Assembly: GCA_026120035.1 (NCBI GenBank)
Contig: JALRME010000037.1
Span: forward strand, 248,001-312,000
Source: Coleophoma eucalyptorum
Taxonomy: Eukaryota > Ascomycota > Leotiomycetes > Helotiales > Dermateaceae
Length of the DNA stretch: 64,000 nucleotides
Direction: 5' to 3'
Part shown: in pieces, positions 9,129-21,533 of the stretch
How positions within the stretch are numbered: position 1 is the first letter of the stretch
How the letters are laid out: every line of letters begins with the position of its first letter
Notes under the pieces: generated by a model
What the model saw: the letters and a program-made list of their open reading frames with translations, nothing else
What the model was told of the DNA's origin: nothing
The model's database searches: none
Position numbers and translations under genes: made by a program

Positions 9129-12100
9129 TCATTCTTCTGCCGTCTTTGCAAGAACAGCAGCATCAATAAGTTTGGACCTCTTCGCGATTTTCATCGACAA
9201 GTTCACCAGAGAGTTATTTGCCAGGAGCTCCAAGATAGGAACAGTAGCATCCATCTCTCTGAACAGCCAATTCCGCATCTCAACGGCCACAAGTGAGTCC
9301 ATCCCATACTCCGACATCGGTCTAGTTTCGTTGATATCCTCCACAGCAATCATGGAAAGAGATGAGATTTTGGCAATGACTGATTCGCAGATTTTGGCTG
9401 CAGCCTCCTCAATTGTTGTAGCTTCGCGTAGTAGGTCTCGAACTCGTCCTTGAGCATCGCTATCCTGGCTGTCTCTGCCTCTTGATTTGAGCGCTACTCT
9501 ACGGAAATGTGAAAACAGCGCGCCGGAGTATGCGGTCCCTTGAGCCTCACTCCAGGACCCTAAGCCCGTGACTATTTGGCATGATGAATCACTTCTTCGC
9601 GGGTTGGCAATGGCAATCTGAATTAGAGCCATGAGCTCATCCTCTCGCGTACCTTCGAAGCCTTGGCGCTCGAGATGCTTCGCGAGATCTTTATTTTCAG
9701 CAACATAGCCGACACCAAGAATCACTCCGAGATCAAGTGTCACAGCTGGTAAACCCTGTGCATTCCTGTACTTGGCGAATGCGTCAAGAAATGTGGACGA
9801 GGCTGCATAGGCTGCTTGACTAGCATTGCCAACTATGCCACTCGTGGATGAGAGCATGAGGAAGAAGTCCATGTCTTTTGGAAGGATATTGTGAAGATTC
9901 CAAGTTCCTTGCACTTTGGGACGGATTGCTGCTTCGTAATCAACAAGGTTCATATTCTCGACGAGAGCGTCCTAGAAATCTTAGCTCATGTTCAAACACA
10001 ATGGATGATATACAAACTTGTAAAACCATGGCCCCTTGAATAACTCCACGGATCGGTGGCATGCTTTCAGTCTTTTTAAGTAAAATTGCAAGTGATAATG
10101 CGTCGCTGATATCACAGCTGTGAACTGAGGTAGTGACACCTTTTTCTTCAAGAAGCTTGACTAGATCACGAGCCTCAGCTTTTGCAAGTCCGCTTCTAGA
10201 TGCAAAAATGAGATTTTTTGCACCACGCTGGACCATCCAGAGAGCAATTGCACGGCCCAACCCGCCCAAACCACCAACTAGTAGATACGACGAATCTTCT
10301 CGGAGTATGTTCTTTCCTGAATCTTGGGGGATGACCTGACGCTGTTAGCTTTGCTACTATGGTCAATTAATGCAACCCTACCTTCACGATCTCACCAGGC
10401 TGAGAGACCGCAACAAGCTTGCCCATATGCTTCCCTGACTGCATGGTCCGAAATCCTTTCTCGAGTTCGGAGATTCCGCAAACAGTGATAGGTGAAGGAC
10501 CTTTCAGCTCCATGCTGCGGAACAGATCCATGACATCTGACCAGACTTGGGCTGCTATTTGAGGCCTTTCCCTAACCAGACTGACAAGGTTGACTACGGA
10601 AAATGTAACGTTTCGAGCAAATTTGTGCATTTCAAGCCGAGTGTTAATAGTGTAGTCACGAGCACCGAGCTCAATGAAACGCCCAAAAGGTGCGATGCAT
10701 TCCCAAGTAATCCGTAACATTTCACCCGCAACAGAATTCATGATGACATCGACACCTTTGTCCTTTGTCACACTCATGACTCCCTTTGCAAAACTGCTAT
10801 CCCTGCTGGAGAAGATATGGTCTGCAGGGATCCCGAACCTTTCCATGAGTAGATCTCTCTTTTGTATCGTTCCAACAGTGGCGAATATTTCAGCACCTAC
10901 TCGTTGGCATAGCTCGATCATTGCCTGTCCAAGACCACCAGAGGCAGCATGTATCAGAACAGTATCACCCTTAACAAGGTGAGCAGCGTGATGTACAGCG
11001 TAGTAGGCAGTACAGTATGTGACTGGAAGTGAGGCAGCAATCTCCCATGACATGAAATCGGGAATCTTTTGAACTGCAATTGCTTCTGATCGAATGAGGT
11101 TGGAAAATGCTCCGAAAGCAAAACAGGAAACGCGGTCTCCGACAGTGACATTTATCACTGAATTGCCAATGGCTGTGACGATACCTCCGCATTCCAATCC
11201 GGGTGCTTCGTATTCAACTTGCCCCATAGCCATCATTACATCTTTAAAATTGAAGCCGGTTGCCTTCACTTCTATTTCCACATAATCATGAGGCAATGGC
11301 TCTTCCACTCGAATATCGTCCACGAAGTGAATAGTGTCTAGCAGTCCAGGGGTTCCAACCTCGATCACCAGAGGACGACCTGGTTGATTAAATGGCTGTG
11401 GTTCTGGTTTTCTTTTGGAAAGTATAGAGTTAATGTCCTGGTCGGCGTCGTTGTTTTCCACCAATCGAGGGATCATCAAATAACCGTTGCTTTGGGCATA
11501 TTCAACATCAATACTATCAAGTGCGAAATTGCCTTGGCTGAAATGGAGTTGGAACAATTTGAATATCTGCTCTGTGGTCGAAGTACCAAGGGCTTCTTTG
11601 GGATCTAGGTCCAAGACAATGGTTTTGACGCTACCATATTCCGATCTAACGGTTCTTGCGAAGCCCGTTACCAGGTTTGACGATGGGCTTGCGCTCGAGG
11701 CTCCACGCACCACCCAGAGAATCCCCTTGGCCGTGGTAAAGATCTTCTTAATGGCCTCAAACTGCTCTCCAGTCGGCTCACTGAGAAAGGGCTTGGTAAT
11801 TTCAGAGAGAACGATACACAACTTTCCACTAGGGTTTGCGGAAGTCAAATTCTCTATCTGAACTGAATCGTGGATGCCGACGAGTTTGGCAGCAAGAGGA
11901 TCAAGTGAAAATTCGGACGAGCGCCCTTCGCTGATCAACAAGATATCACTTGGGTCGGTTGACACTTTATCTTCGATGGCCTCGGCGACCATCATGGAAC
12001 CCTGATGTTCAGGCTCCGTAGGTGAATCCCAGACTGCAGCCTGAAGTCCCGAAAAGCCAGTATTTTGTAATACCTGGATCCATTCATCTTCGGACAACGT

Positions 12101-15100
12101 CGGGCCCTTTTGGCGACCATCCTCCTCACCAGCCCACCAGCCAGGAAGGGTGCCAAATATTGTAGAAGTTGTCATGCGTTCCCTCGTCAATTCGATCAAA
12201 ACTAGCTTTCCTCCTGGCTTAAGGAGCTTTCTGACATTCGTCATGGTATTTTGCATGGATTTGGTTGCATGCAAAACGTTAGCAGCTACCACAACGTCAT
12301 ATGTACCCAGCTCATAACCTTGAGATCCAGGATCCTTCTCAATATCGAGCTTGCCATATGTGATGAGGCTTGACCACGGGCCCAATTTTTCCCTAGCAGC
12401 ATCGAAGAATCCACTACTAATATCTGTAAAATCGAAACTGCCGAAGCGTGGCAAATCGTCATGGGCACCTCCGAGTGCTTGTAAGATTGGCAAAGTTGCT
12501 CCTCCAGTCCCAGAGCCGACCTCAAGAATCTTTAGGTGTGGATTTTTATGCCCTAGAAAGTCGAAGTACCTCGCAGCAGCCTGGTAATTGCGATCAAATC
12601 GAGCATTATCTCTATAGTATCCATCCAAGCGCCCTTCTTCAATCATCAACGCCAGAGCTTCTTCTTCCTTTCCCAGAATGACTGGCAAATTTTTGCCAAC
12701 GTGACAAAGCAGAGCACCTTCGGCACCTGAAGCATTGACTAATTCAATAAGTTTTTCTCGGTCGGCAGCATCTGTACCTTTCCATGACGCAGTGGGGATA
12801 CCTAGTCGTTGTTCTTCCACGGCCGCAACAAAAGTTTTCATGCATGCCCATAACCTTTTGTGGTAATGAAGCATATTCTCAATTTTCTCTGGAGAAAGTG
12901 ATTTGAGCGCGATATCCATAAAATAGTATCCAACTTGCTCCTGTGCTCGAATTTTCTCTTTTTCTCCAATCGGTGGCCTGATATTGGCACATAGCGCATC
13001 CACATCGATAGAGGATAAGAGGTCGACGTCAGATTGCCACTTGACACTGTATGCAATGGATTTGGGTCCAATCTCTGCTTGCTCCACAGAATCATTGGCC
13101 AGCGTTGTACAGGTAAGACCTTTAATAGTCACAATTGGCTGGCCATTATCTGAAGCACCGTCGGTAATTCTCATTGCAGCGATGACTTGGCGATTGTCTT
13201 TCCTCTCGGCAGAAGTGTGCACAGTCAGCAAATGACCAGGCTGGCTGGTAATTCTCGAATCTACTGATAGTTCATCTAAGAAGATGGGTACCATTGGGTC
13301 CTTCAGAGTTCCCTGAGCTGCGGCAAGAGCTGCGAACAGACCATGAAACATACTATCAAGAGTTGCAGGATGTAAGATAACTGGATACTGGAATCCCATG
13401 GGCATCGTAGCTGCTGTGTCTGGAATGCTAATCGTGCCTACACAGGCATTAGGCCCAACAACTGCTGATTTTACATTCGCGAAGGTTGGGCCGTATTCAA
13501 GCCCTATGGCCGACAACTGCTCGTAAAATAGTTTAATATCAAGCGCCGTAGTGCATTGCGATGTGATGCCTGATATTGCATCAAGGTGCTCGGCAATTTC
13601 GGATTGAATTTGGGCATCACCCGTTACTGGGTTGGGCTCAACTTGTTTTTGTACACTCACCAAGCCACGGCAGTGCTCTGTCCATCTTTCGTCATCAGTA
13701 ACTGAGTAGACACGAAATTCATCCCAGATATCTGAGGATGATCGAGTTCCTTCGGAAAATGGTCTTAGAGTGATCAAGGTCTCGACTTCTCCAGACTGCT
13801 CGGGAATCACAAGAGCCTGTCCTATTGTAACTTCCCGCAATTTATAACTACTAAACTCACTCCCTCTTTCAACCGCTCGCTGATGGGCTGCCTCAATAGC
13901 CATAGTTAGATATCCAGCGGCAGGATATACAACATTTGTCTGAACTTTGTGGTCTTTGACCCAAGGAATTTCAGATGCCCTCACAATATTCCGCCAGCGT
14001 GGCTCTAAGTGATTGGTGCTTTTGTCGGGTGCACCGAGAATGTCACTTCGAGGATATTTCCTGTTGCGGAATGATTTGCTCAGTCTTGATTCTGCCCAAT
14101 AGGAGTTCGTATGGTTCCATGCATATGGTGGCAGGTCGACTAGAACATCAGGGAGGTTACTCTGAACTTGGCCATTGCAGGCAGCCAAGTTCACAGGATA
14201 CCCTGCGACCAGAAGCTTTGCTGCCAGAGCCAGTACTGTATCTACGGCGCTTGAGTTTCGCACAAGTGCAGTTTGGTACGCTATTGGGCTGTCCACGAAA
14301 CGTTTCTCAGCTTGAAGAATCTGTTTTATCGGGCCAGCAAGTGCTGAATGAGGTCCTATTTCAATGATTGTGCGGACTGATGATGCTGCTTTACGTTTTC
14401 GTGTCTTTTTGCCAGCTGTGGTATCAAGACAGAGATTGCGTAATGAGTCGGAGAATTTGACCTCTCCCAGCAAGTTCCGGACCCAATATGAGGGACCGAG
14501 CTCTGAAAGTTCTGTGCGGGTTCCTGTTACCGAGGAAAAGAACTCAACTCCGCTGCCTGTTGGTCTAGCCTTGATATGCGATATTGAAGATAAATAGTCG
14601 GCGGAAACTAGTTCCATGTGAGATGAATGGTATGCTACACGCACCGGCAACTTTCGTGCAAAAGTTCCCTTTTCCTTCATCATTATCTCGATCTCTGAAA
14701 TTGCAGAAGCATCACCAGAGACTGTGATACTTGAAGGGCTGTTCTCGCAAGCCACAGTAGCTTTGCCCCGAGTTAAGCCAGCCAGTAAAGGCAGCATGGT
14801 CTCTCTTGACATGCCCACTGCGATCATTCCGCCGTTTGCCCTCCCTGAGTCTCGTAATTCATTTGAGAAAATGCCGCGAAAGTATGCAGCTGCCATTGCG
14901 TCTTCCACTGACAGGGCGCCAGCACAGTATGCTGCAGCGATCTCGCCGCTTGAGTGACCAGTCACAGCCACAGGTTTAATATTCCAGGAAGCAAGAAGAT
15001 CAACTAGTGCAATCTGAATGGCAGAGCATAATGGCTGGCTTAATATTGCCACCTGTGACACATCCACATCTTTAGAGAGTTCCTCGATCACATCCCAGTC

Positions 15101-17250
15101 GGCTCCAATGCTCTTCAGGTAACTTCCAATCTTGACGAGGGTATTGGTGAAGACTTGATGGCTCTGTATCAATTCACGACCCATAGCATGCCATTGGGCT
15201 CCCTGGCCTGTGAAAACAAAGGCTAATCCTGGTGAACCTTTTGACCTTGAGAATTTGAGAGCCGGGTCTTCCAAGGCGTCAATTAGCTTCTGGGCTGAAT
15301 CGGCAATTACAGCAGACTTCCACGGAAGCTTAGATCGCCTTTCTCCTAGTGTATATGCTAAATTTGTTATGAAGCGGTCATCAGCATGGAAGATCCGGTC
15401 TCTCAAGTACTTAGCCACCCTTTTAACCTGACTTTTCCCAGATGCTTCATCGAAAGTGGAGATTGTGAAAATTCGAGCACGCGGCCGCACAGTGGCAGAG
15501 TCATTGATAGACTTGCCGTTGGTGTAATTGCTTGTATGTCCATTGACTTTTTCAGTATTGTGGCCGTTGGTATACCCATTGGTATGACCATTTGTATGGC
15601 CATTTATTTGACCTGGCACTCCACCTGTTATCGCTGGAGTGATATTTGAGTATGTTTTCATGCTTTTGCCAGAGAGGCCTCGGGACTTCATAAAGCCTAC
15701 AGCATCCTCCAAAATAACATGCGAGTTAGTTCCGCCGTAGCCAAAACTGTTGATGGATATGCGTCTAGGTCCTGTGACGTTCCAGCGTTGTAGAGCTGTG
15801 GGGACCGCTAGCTTCCACTCCTTGAACGGAATATTGGGGTTGCCATTCTTGAAGTTTCTATTGGGTAATATGGTTTCATTTTCAAGCATAAGGATGGCTT
15901 TAATTAAACCAGCAACACCACTAGCGCCTTCCAAATGGCCAACGTTGGTCTTAACGGATCCAATCCACAGCGGCTGGTCAGCTGGTCGGTTCTTTCCGAA
16001 GACTTTAGAGATGGCACCAGTCTCTAGAGGGTCACCGGCCGGTGTCCCAGTCCCATGGCATTCCACATAAGATGTTTGGACAGGATCAAGACCGGCCTTT
16101 TCATATAAATTCTCAATCAGTGATTCTTGAGCTTGCTTACTAGGCAAAGTGATTCCTGTGGTCCGTCCATCTTGATTTGTACCTGAATTTCTGATAACGG
16201 CTCGTATAGTATCGCCATCTTTCAATGCCTGATCTAAAGGTTTGAGAAATAATGAAGCAACACCTTCACCACGGGAATATCCGTTCGCTCTATCGTCGAA
16301 CGTATAACAACGGCCATCGGGCGAGAGGAACCTTAAATTATGTTAGTCCATTGTGCAATGAAAGCATCTTAAGTCATACCTCATCATAGACATAGAGATT
16401 GTCATCTCATGGCTGAGAATGACATTGGCGCCTGCCACAATTGCTTGTGTAGATTCGCCAGTCCTCAAGCTCTGGCATGCAAGATGAAGAGCCACCAGAC
16501 TTGAGGAGCATGCTGTATCTATTGTAACACTCGGTCCGCTAAAATCGAAAAAGTAAGAGAGACGATTGGAGATTATTGCCCTTGAATGGCCACTGCTAGT
16601 TGCTTGATATAGCGGAACCGTCTCAGGATCTCGCATCAGCACGTCGGTGTAGTCTCCGCAAAATGAGCCTACAAATACTGAAGTATTGCTTCCCAACGCT
16701 TTTTCCATTGGGGTTCCGGCTGAAGGCTCTAATTAGCTGGTGGTTTTTGCCTTTAGCTCTTTAAATGACTGACAGTTTTCTATAGCCTCATAGGTGCACT
16801 CAAGAAGTAGTCGTTGCTGTGGGTCAAGGGCCTGAAAATGTTAGAGGAAAACGCAGATGTATTGTTCGATTTACCTCGGCCTCTGCATTTGTCATATTGA
16901 AAAATGGTGCGTCAAACTTCGAAAGGTCTTCCTGAAAATAGTGACCTGCGAGAACATTTGACTAGCAAAACATTAGATATCCCAATATTGTTGAGCACCA
17001 ACATTCTCTAACTAGCTTTGCTACGTACTGTGCCATTTCTGTTCGCATCGGGGTGGTAGAATGCCTCATTGTTCCACTTTTCCTTAGGTACAGGTATCCG
17101 AGCTTCGCGGGCTTCTGAAATCATCTTCCAGAAGTTTTCGACATTTGTCGCGTCGCCTGGACCACGAAATCCTATACCTACAACGGCAATAGGCATGACT
17201 TCTAATCTGCCATTCCCACCCGAAAGGGTCTCATTCAGCTCTGGAGCCAT
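9129..17250 (-). CDS. Highly reducing iterative type I polyketide synthase (KS-AT-DH-MT-ER-KR-ACP)
   Basis: Seven exons: 17250-17025, 16945-16875, 16831-16774, 16719-16380, 16331-10382, 10335-10018, 9971-9129; total 7806 nt, 2601 aa. KS: DTACSSS, HGTGT and TNVGH triad present. AT: FTGQGAQ (~610), active-site GHSSG (~690). DH: PWVKDHKV with YPAAGY (~1026) and catalytic Asp in TLDSMFHG (~1227). C-methyltransferase: LEVGSGTGGAT (~1500), SAM site intact. ER: HAASGGLGQA (~2032). KR: LVGGLGGLGRA (~2233) and catalytic Tyr in NASQAAYAAS. ACP serine in YGMDSLVAV (~2546). No thioesterase domain, so release must be in trans, probably by the FSH1/LovG-like hydrolase at 23.6-24.4 kb. An NGHTNG-type low-complexity linker joins KS and AT. 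Start chosen at MAPELNE; the frame is closed upstream. All domains look active, so a fully reduced, methylated chain is possible. Confidence 0.96.
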
Positions 17251-18031
17251 TGCTGTGCAAGATTCCTGGCTAAAATAGTTCACAAAACAAACTTTGGCGT
17301 GAAATTGTTGAAATGTCAAATGCGACGATGCTGTTGAGATATGACGAGAATATACGCTATAACAATCTATGTAGATTTGTAAAAGTCAAAGCAGCTGGGT
17401 CAGAATTGTTGTCTATTTACTCCTTCTGTATCGCAAGGCTTATTGCAACAGAACTAGCCACCTTGTCCATGAGAGCTTCGTGATGGTGCTCGTTAGAGCT
17501 ACATCGCCTAACTTTCTAAGCAACTCTATCAGAAGTAGGCCAGGTGCACTTTCTCGGTAACCGAAGCTGCGGACGGGTATCTAAGATACGACGGCAATGC
17601 AGAGCACTAGTTTCATCTGCATTCTGACATCCTTTTACCCGTCTTTATGTCAAGCAGAAGGGTTGACTAAGGCTGATGCTGACCTGAAAGGGCTGAAAGG
17701 ATGGTTAATTGTCGCCGGATGACCCGAAAGCGCGGAATGTGAAGCACAGTGCGGATTGCGAAAAAAAAAAAAACATCTTGAATTTACTGCTGCTTAACAA
17801 AGCTTATTTGAGAGCATGAAGGATAATAAAATTCATGGTAATATTATTATGCTCTGTTTTAAGAACTTTTTGTCAATTTGATTAGAAGTAGCAGAATGGC
17901 TAGATCTTTTCTGGTTCTTCTACATCTGTTCACAAGGTTGGATCACTTCCTGCATTGTGTAGTTCGTTTCCAAAACCATATGAATTTGGTAATATGTTCT
18001 GTTGTGCTGTGAGTTTTTGCACATGTCTATA
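17251..18031. other. PKS upstream region
   Basis: Non-coding spacer between the PKS start and the 3' end of the PrpD-like gene. It contains the palindrome at 17554-17564 and a run of 13 A at 17761-17773. Confidence 0.6.
17554..17564. promoter_or_regulatory. TCGGTAACCGA palindrome upstream of the PKS
   Basis: CGG-TAA-CCG inverted repeat, also TCG-N5-CGA. It lies 304-314 bp before the PKS ATG. Same pattern as the elements upstream of the lyase (4118) and P450 (28133) genes; likely operator for a Zn2Cys6 regulator, by inference. Confidence 0.6.
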
Positions 18032-19566
18032 TCACAGCTTCTGGATTCTTTCTGGGGGTCTTGCAAGCAAGTCAACAAGATCAGAAATTAACATATCATC
18101 CTCCCTCTCCACCATATGAATGACTTTCTCAGACTCAGCCTTCGTAAACATCAATGCCATGTTCCTGAAGAATTTCCCCCTCACCTGCTCAGCAGTACGA
18201 GGATTTTTACAATGCCCAACCGGATATTCAACTATAACTTCGTTCATTAGACGTCCATCTCTTAAATGTATTGAAACGGCGGATGGAACACTCTTTTTAC
18301 TAAGATCCAAATAATCTTTGGTAAATTCCTCATCTTCTCTCACATGAATACGCTCTCTTAAAGATTCTATTGTCGAGCTGCAAGCGTAAATGCTGCCGTC
18401 CATGTAGTCTTCTGGCAATGGAATCTCCCCTTTAAGAAGGACAACTGCAAGTGAATATTGCATACAATGGTCACGATCAGCTGAGTTGTGTAAATTACCG
18501 GTTTTGTTAATTATCATATTAGCGGCTCCATTGGTTCGAACGTCTACTCTCGCAATTTGACTTTTGGGATCGAGGCCTTGATTACGAAGGTCTGCGTAGT
18601 GGCGAAGAGTAGCTTCTATAGCAGATATGCTGTGTCCTTCCACAGCCATCACTTTGAAAAATATATTTTCGATACACCATGTGCCGAATGGCTTAGGCAG
18701 GTCGAAAAGGTGGCCTCTCCACATCGTCTCGTAGAATCCCCAGCGTGGCATTGTAAGAACAGTAGACGCACCAGGTTGTCCTGCCCGAACCAACAATGCA
18801 AAATGGACAGCACGCATGCAGGCATCTCCCGCTGCCCAGCCTTTCCTTGGGATTGTGTTTGAGCCTGAACGGTAAATACGTAATGCGGCTCCATCCATCC
18901 ATACATGGCTGATAGCAGCTAGAGTTTGCTCTTCAGTCAGCCCCATAAGCCATGAAACAACTGCTGTGGAAGCAAGTTTTACAAGAATAATGTGATCGAA
19001 TCCCAAGGCATTGAAAGCATTTTTTATTAAAAAGCATCCTTGGATCTCGTATGATTTGATGATTGCTTCCAGTACCGTTTTTACTGTCAGTGGCGGACCT
19101 TTATCACGCGTTAATTGCCCGGACCTAGTGGAGCGACATAGCCAATCCGATACAGAAAGAATAGCTCCAAGATTATCTGAGATGGTCAGTACCGAATAAA
19201 AAGGGTAAAAATGCTGTGCCACTCACCGGATGGATGTCCCCAATCAGCACCACCCATTGTGTCGTTGTGATCCATGTATCGTATTGCTGTTCCAAAATCA
19301 AAGGCTCCCTTTAAAGGATCTAGTTGATATGAAGTTCCTGGCAGACGAAAGCCGTTAGGAGTGCTAGTGCCAGGAACGATAGGTCCCAACATCTGGCGAC
19401 ATTCTGCAGACTTGGAGATAGATTCAATGGCACAACCAAGGGTGTCAAGAAGGGCGGTGCGGGAGCTTGCCCATGATTTTGGACTGTCAATAGTGTAGTG
19501 GAAGATATAGTCTTTGATGTCGCAGAGAACTTGATCGTACTGGGGGCTGCTTTTGGTAGATGCCAT
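18032..19566 (-). CDS. MmgE/PrpD family alkylcitrate (2-methylcitrate-like) dehydratase
   Basis: Exons 19566-19227 and 19176-18032, 494 aa; an ATG at 19584 would add six residues. MmgE/PrpD family, which includes 2-methylcitrate dehydratase and cis-aconitate decarboxylase. The family signature IRYMDHNDTMGGADWGHPSD spans the splice junction (~residues 94-113) and continues NLGAILSVSDW. GFDH and the second-domain IARVDVRTN segment are also present. With the citrate-synthase-like gene at 21.5 kb this gives the two core enzymes of alkylcitrate/maleidride-type pathways: condensation of a polyketide acyl group with oxaloacetate, then dehydration. Ends in IQKL, not a canonical PTS1. No mitochondrial presequence is obvious, unlike primary-metabolism 2-methylcitrate dehydratase. 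Confidence 0.9.
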
Positions 19567-20316
19567 AATGTCGAGCGGGAGCATGGAAAACAAGTTAAAC
19601 ACCAATACAACAGTTCCGATATTTTATCCTGGGGTTATCTTCAAAAAGGTTTCTAAATTTTCATATAATATTTGTCTGAACCAGATGAGCAACTGCGAAT
19701 CTGACTAAGGTATAAAATATGCCCAGCACTAGGGGGCTAGTTCCTTGTTGATATCACCAATAAAAAACTTATCTTAATTATTACCTTGCGTATAAGTCCG
19801 GAAAGTAGCGACAACGTATATTAGGTGACATGTAATATCACTAATTAGTCACATAGTACGCAAGTACAATGTTGTTTTGACTGGCTTCTGCTGCAGTAAG
19901 ATCATTGATTGTCCACGAAAGCACCGAGGCCTCTTTCTTACATACATCCCCGAAGTCAACCGAACAAATAGGGATTACGAGGTGGGCTGATCCTCCTTAA
20001 CGGAAATGGTTTTCTTCTCGTTCGGTAAGCGTAAGTAATTTACGAGCTTACCGTAATTTTCGAAGATATTACAATGATCTTTAAAGATTACGTCTTCTCT
20101 AAATCCTGAAATACCTAAATATTTAAATTACTAAAACAAAATTTGAGATGATAAGTCTGAGTCTGGAACGCGTAAGAGTTGGTCTTCAAAAGTTTACAAT
20201 TCACGCCTCTTCAAAATAGTCCTGAGAACAATTCGTGGTAGACATTATAAAAAAGTCCAGGTTTACATTTCAACTTCGCTATCTCAGAAATATCTCATTA
20301 CCTGACATCTTTCATT
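19567..20316. promoter_or_regulatory. Divergent promoter of dehydratase and methyltransferase genes
   Basis: 750-bp head-to-head spacer. A TATA-like ATTATAAAAAAG lies about 65 bp before the methyltransferase ATG, and another (GGTATAAAATA) near 19708. It lacks an exact CGG-N3-CCG element but contains the inverted repeat at 20023-20053 built on CGGTAAGC/GCTTACCG. Confidence 0.5.
20023..20053. repeat. Imperfect inverted repeat CGGTAAGC...GCTTACCG
   Basis: Outer arms CGGTAAGC and GCTTACCG are perfectly complementary; inside them CGTAA and TTACG pair again. The arms share CGGTAA with the PKS palindrome. It could be a regulator site with wider spacing or a cruciform; function unknown. Confidence 0.55.
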
Positions 20317-21223
20317 ATGGTTCATCCTAACGGAGAAAAGCTGCGTGGCAGAGAAGATGTGTATGAATGGTACACGAAAGAAATAGCCCGAATTCCTCTC
20401 CCTATGCGAGAGTTATTAGAGGAATACACAGGTCTGCCTGAAGACCAAGTCATTCCTCACATCTCAGACGTGGTATGTTTGTTGAAACTTTCTGATTCAA
20501 TCTGTTAGTAGCTAAGTCGTCAAATTGCAGCGCGACCGAGCCTTTGATCTCTTTCCATATCCTTGTATTGGTCAACTCCGGTTCCTCGACCTCAAGCTAG
20601 CCGAGCATCCCCTCTATAGCACCATCCTCTCACGACTTAAAACCGGGAATGAGACTTTCCTAGACGCAGGCTGTTGCTTTGGTCAGGAACTTCGTAAGCT
20701 TGCTTTTGACGGCGTGCCGTCGAAAGCATTGTATGGCATGGACCTTGAACGCACGTTTCTTGAGCTTGGCTTTGAGCTTTTCCTCGATAGACGCCAGATG
20801 GCGGATGCTACATTTGTCGCCGGAAACTTACTCGAGAACATTCCATTCCCCGACCTAGATGGGAAGGTCGACATTATGCAAGCAAACAGTCTGTTGCATT
20901 TATTTACCTGGGATGAACAAGTTATCGTCGCAACTAATCTTGTCACCTTTATGAAAAGCCAGCCTGGCTCCATCATATTGGGAAGGCATGTTGGAGCTGC
21001 GGTGGCCGGTGAATACCGTGGATTAACAGAAGGAATGACAACATACCGACATAATGTGGAGAGTTTTCAGCGTTTATGGGAAGAGGTCGGGCAGATAACA
21101 GGAAGTAAGTGGAAGGTTGACGTTACGTTGGACATGAAAGACGTTGTTACTGGTGTTAATTTGGGCCAGAAATGGATGGAGGCTGGGACACGCAGACTGC
21201 ATTTTGTGGCTGTGAGAGAATAA
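20317..21223 (+). CDS. SAM-dependent methyltransferase, AusD/Trt5-like cluster family
   Basis: Exons 20317-20472 and 20531-21223, 282 aa. The N-terminal region ending IPHISDVRDRAFDLFPYPCIG and the motif-I segment FLDAGCCFGQELRK (~95-108) are typical of the small-molecule O-methyltransferases of meroterpenoid and polyketide clusters (AusD/Trt5-like group), some of which methylate carboxyl groups. A later acidic ribose-binding segment (YGMDLE) and QANSLLHLF motif are present. A carboxyl of the alkylcitrate product is a reasonable but unproven substrate. Divergently transcribed from the dehydratase gene. No targeting signal. Confidence 0.85.
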
Positions 21224-21533
21224 TATGAAAAATTGAGGAGTACCCTGTTCTGTTAAATTCAATCCATCACCTTCAGCATGCAAAATCAAGAAGATGTGAC
21301 CATTTAGTATAATTAAAGGAATAGTATCATTAATTTTGCAGAAATTGGCTCTACCTCTATCTCACATCAAGATATAGAATACCAGACCGATCAATGAGCG
21401 ATAATCTACACTCTTATCGGTTAAGAAGCATTGTTTCAGTTGCGGTGACACCTAGATCGAAGAAAGACAAGATATGATTATTTGGTTCATGCAACTATCC
21501 TGATATCGACCACAAGCAAGTCATATATATGAT

